Positions 5,089 to 6,875 of a stretch of DNA of 6,875 nucleotides are shown here, in pieces; the first letter of the stretch is position 1, and each line of letters opens with the position of its first letter. A program made the translations under genes and the position numbers. A model generated the notes under the pieces. The model was not told the DNA's origin, did no database searches, and saw nothing but the letters and a program-made list of their open reading frames with translations. The DNA lies in the NCBI GenBank assembly GCA_006226555.1, contig SBGS01000169.1:1-6875 (forward strand). The letters are read 5' to 3'. The stretch is from Bacteroidota bacterium (GTDB lineage: Bacteria > Bacteroidota > Bacteroidia > Flavobacteriales_D > Crocinitomicaceae).

Positions 5089-6875
5089 ATGAAAAGTTTA
5101 CTATTAATTGTATTTCCCTTATTGTTTATCGGTCTTTCTTGCTCGACTGACAATACTGGAAATGATACTTCTTCGGAAGAAGCTACAGAAGATGTTCACT
5201 CCTACTCTAATATTGAGGAAGTTCATACGACACACCTGAATCTGGATCTGGAAGTCGATTTTGACAACAATACAATTTATGGAATTGCTACCCATACATT
5301 ATCTGATCATGAAGTCGACCATATCGTGATGGATATTCATGGTTTGGAGATCATTAAAGTAACCTTAGACAACGGCAGTGAGACCGATTTTAAGATCGGT
5401 AAAGACGATCCTATCTTAGGACAACCACTGGATATTACGATCGCACCGAATACCAAAACAGTTTCCATACAATACAAGACGACTGAATCTTCCAGTGCAC
5501 TTGATTGGTTACCACCAAGTCTGACAACCGGAAAAAAACATCCATTCCTATACACACAGGGACAGGCTATCCTTACGAGAACATGGATACCTGTTCAGGA
5601 CAGCCCACTAAGTCGTATCACTTATTCTGCAACGGTAAAAGTCCCTTCAGAGCTGGTAGCCGTTATGAGTGCAAACCAACTTACAAAAAGAAATAAAGAG
5701 GGCGTTTACAAGTTCGAAATGAATCAGGCAATCCCTTGTTATCTGATCGCTCTTGCCGTTGGAGATCTTGAATATGTCAAGTTGGACAGCCGTACGGGAA
5801 TTTTTGCTGAACCGGAGCTAATCGATAAATGCGCATCAGAATTTGAGGATCTACCGAAGATGATGACCATCGCAGAAAAGATCTATGGGAAGTATCGTTG
5901 GGATCAATACGATATCATCATGCTCCCTTATTCTTTCCCTTTCGGGGGCATGGAAAATCCGAGACTTACTTTTGCAAATCCGACGTTACTGGCAGGGGAC
6001 AAAAGTTTAGTATCTGTTATCGCACATGAGCTTGCGCACTCATGGTCTGGAAATCTGGTTACAAACGCCACATGGAATGATTTCTGGCTGAATGAAGGAT
6101 TCACCGTGTACTTTGAAAACAGGATCATGGAGGAGCTTGAAGGCAAAGAAATAGCAGACATTCTTGCAATAATCGAATTCCAGGACCTTATCGCATCCCT
6201 GGAGTACATCGAAGAAAGTGAACATCCGGAAGACTCCAATCTTAAGCTCGATCTCAAAGGACGCGATCCGGATGATGGTATGACAGACGTTGCCTATGTG
6301 AAAGGAGCATTTTTCCTGAGAACCCTTGAAAAAGTTGTAGGCCGAAAAGCATTTGACGATTTCCTTAAGAATTATTTTGATCAGCATGCCTTCAAGACTT
6401 TAACCACCGAATCTTTTGTTGCCTATCTGGAGAAGAATCTGTTGGAACCTAATCATGTTGAATTTAATACAGAGGAATGGATCTATCAGCCCGGATTACC
6501 TGAGAATTGCATAAAGATAGAATCTCCAAGATTGGTGAAGATGGAGGAATATGCTAAAGCACTGAACGAAGGAAAGGACCTTTCAGCTGACAAGGACTTT
6601 AAAAAACTCAAGCTTAATGATCTGATCACACAAGAGTGGCAAACATTCATTCGTGGAATTGATGGCAATGCGACATCCGAACAATTGAAAGCGATCGATG
6701 ATCAACTGCTCTTCAGCTTAAAAGCAAATGATATTATTAAATCCGATTGGTTTAAGCTATGTGCGCGACTGAACTATAAACCGGCATATCCTGCCATGAA
6801 AAGCTACTTAAGCAAAGTTGGAAGACGCTGGCTAATCGAGGGGATATATGCTGAACTGATCGAATCAAAAGATCC
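5089..6875 (+). CDS. M1-family zinc aminopeptidase, leukotriene-A4-hydrolase type, putative lipoprotein (3' end missing)
   Basis: This metallopeptidase removes N-terminal residues from peptides. It opens with a lipoprotein-like signal peptide (MKSLLLIVFPLLFIGLSC, candidate lipid-anchored C18; the lipobox is loose, with Gly at -3) and a Ser/Thr/Asp/Glu-rich linker to about residue 40, so it is probably membrane-anchored outside the cytoplasm. QGQ at 157-159 matches the substrate-binding QxQ of human LTA4H, GGMEN is at 286-290, and the zinc site is HELAH (H313, E314, H317) with E336 exactly 18 residues further on, within WLNEGFT. Y403 in AYVKG aligns with the catalytic tyrosine of LTA4H. A helical C-terminal domain follows from about 480, including GRRW at 578-581. 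The 595 visible codons compare with about 610 residues for human LTA4H, so probably only a few tens of codons are missing. The start is unambiguous: the first upstream in-frame codon of note is a stop. It lies 21 bases after tcdA and has its own promoter. Its products would suit the peptide transporters nearby (inference). Confidence 0.95.
   Translation, partial: MKSLLLIVFPLLFIGLSCSTDNTGNDTSSEEATEDVHSYSNIEEVHTTHLNLDLEVDFDNNTIYGIATHTLSDHEVDHIVMDIHGLEIIKVTLDNGSETDFKIGKDDPILGQPLDITIAPNTKTVSIQYKTTESSSALDWLPPSLTTGKKHPFLYTQGQAILTRTWIPVQDSPLSRITYSATVKVPSELVAVMSANQLTKRNKEGVYKFEMNQAIPCYLIALAVGDLEYVKLDSRTGIFAEPELIDKCASEFEDLPKMMTIAEKIYGKYRWDQYDIIMLPYSFPFGGMENPRLTFANPTLLAGDKSLVSVIAHELAHSWSGNLVTNATWNDFWLNEGFTVYFENRIMEELEGKEIADILAIIEFQDLIASLEYIEESEHPEDSNLKLDLKGRDPDDGMTDVAYVKGAFFLRTLEKVVGRKAFDDFLKNYFDQHAFKTLTTESFVAYLEKNLLEPNHVEFNTEEWIYQPGLPENCIKIESPRLVKMEEYAKALNEGKDLSADKDFKKLKLNDLITQEWQTFIRGIDGNATSEQLKAIDDQLLFSLKANDIIKSDWFKLCARLNYKPAYPAMKSYLSKVGRRWLIEGIYAELIESKD

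Noticed and set aside
5928..6387. Minus-strand open frames of 109 and 115 codons opposite the aminopeptidase
   Set aside because: They are antisense to the zinc-site region of a strongly conserved enzyme, and their translations are Ser/Cys/Phe-rich without a domain or a promoter.
1..6875. CRISPR array, insertion sequence, tRNA/rRNA gene, toxin-antitoxin or defence locus
   Set aside because: No regularly spaced repeats, terminal inverted repeats, transposase motifs, RNA gene structures or defence domains were seen on either strand; intergenic space is under 110 bases everywhere.

Overview
The window looks like chromosomal DNA from a member of the Bacteroidota, most likely the Flavobacteriia. 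Four things point there. GC is moderate (about 40-42% by eye). Clear Shine-Dalgarno sequences are absent. Two promoters match the Bacteroidota form (TTTG, 18 bases, TAnnTTTG). The protein types also fit: tandem proton-coupled peptide transporters, a short TatD-like hydrolase beside TcdA, and a lipoprotein M1 aminopeptidase. I assign no genus.

The left half (1-3607) is read on the minus strand. In transcription order it holds a 475-residue POT-family peptide transporter (3607-2180), a strong intrinsic terminator (2130-2158), a second and longer POT transporter of 588 residues (2105-339), and, 9 bases further on, the first 109 codons of an unrecognised secreted protein that runs off the left edge (329-1). 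The two transporters share all the signature motifs of the family but differ in architecture: the shorter has the basic 12 helices, and the longer appears to carry two extra helix pairs.

A 102-base divergent intergenic region (3608-3709) separates this block from the right half, which is read on the plus strand. That half holds a compact TatD-family metal-dependent hydrolase (3710-4351), then tcdA, whose product makes cyclic t6A in tRNA (4336-5067, overlapping the previous gene by 16 bases), then a zinc aminopeptidase of the leukotriene-A4-hydrolase type with a lipoprotein signal peptide (5089 to the right edge, incomplete). The TatD gene has a promoter so close to its ATG that its mRNA is predicted to be leaderless or almost so. 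The aminopeptidase has its own matching promoter inside the end of tcdA.

As a neighbourhood this reads as peptide use (extracytoplasmic peptide trimming plus di/tripeptide uptake) flanking two housekeeping genes. All the genes belong to known families. I see no mobile element, CRISPR array, RNA gene, or evidence of a new multi-gene system. The more interesting points are promoter architecture, the expanded transporter topology, and a marked excess of GATC sites.
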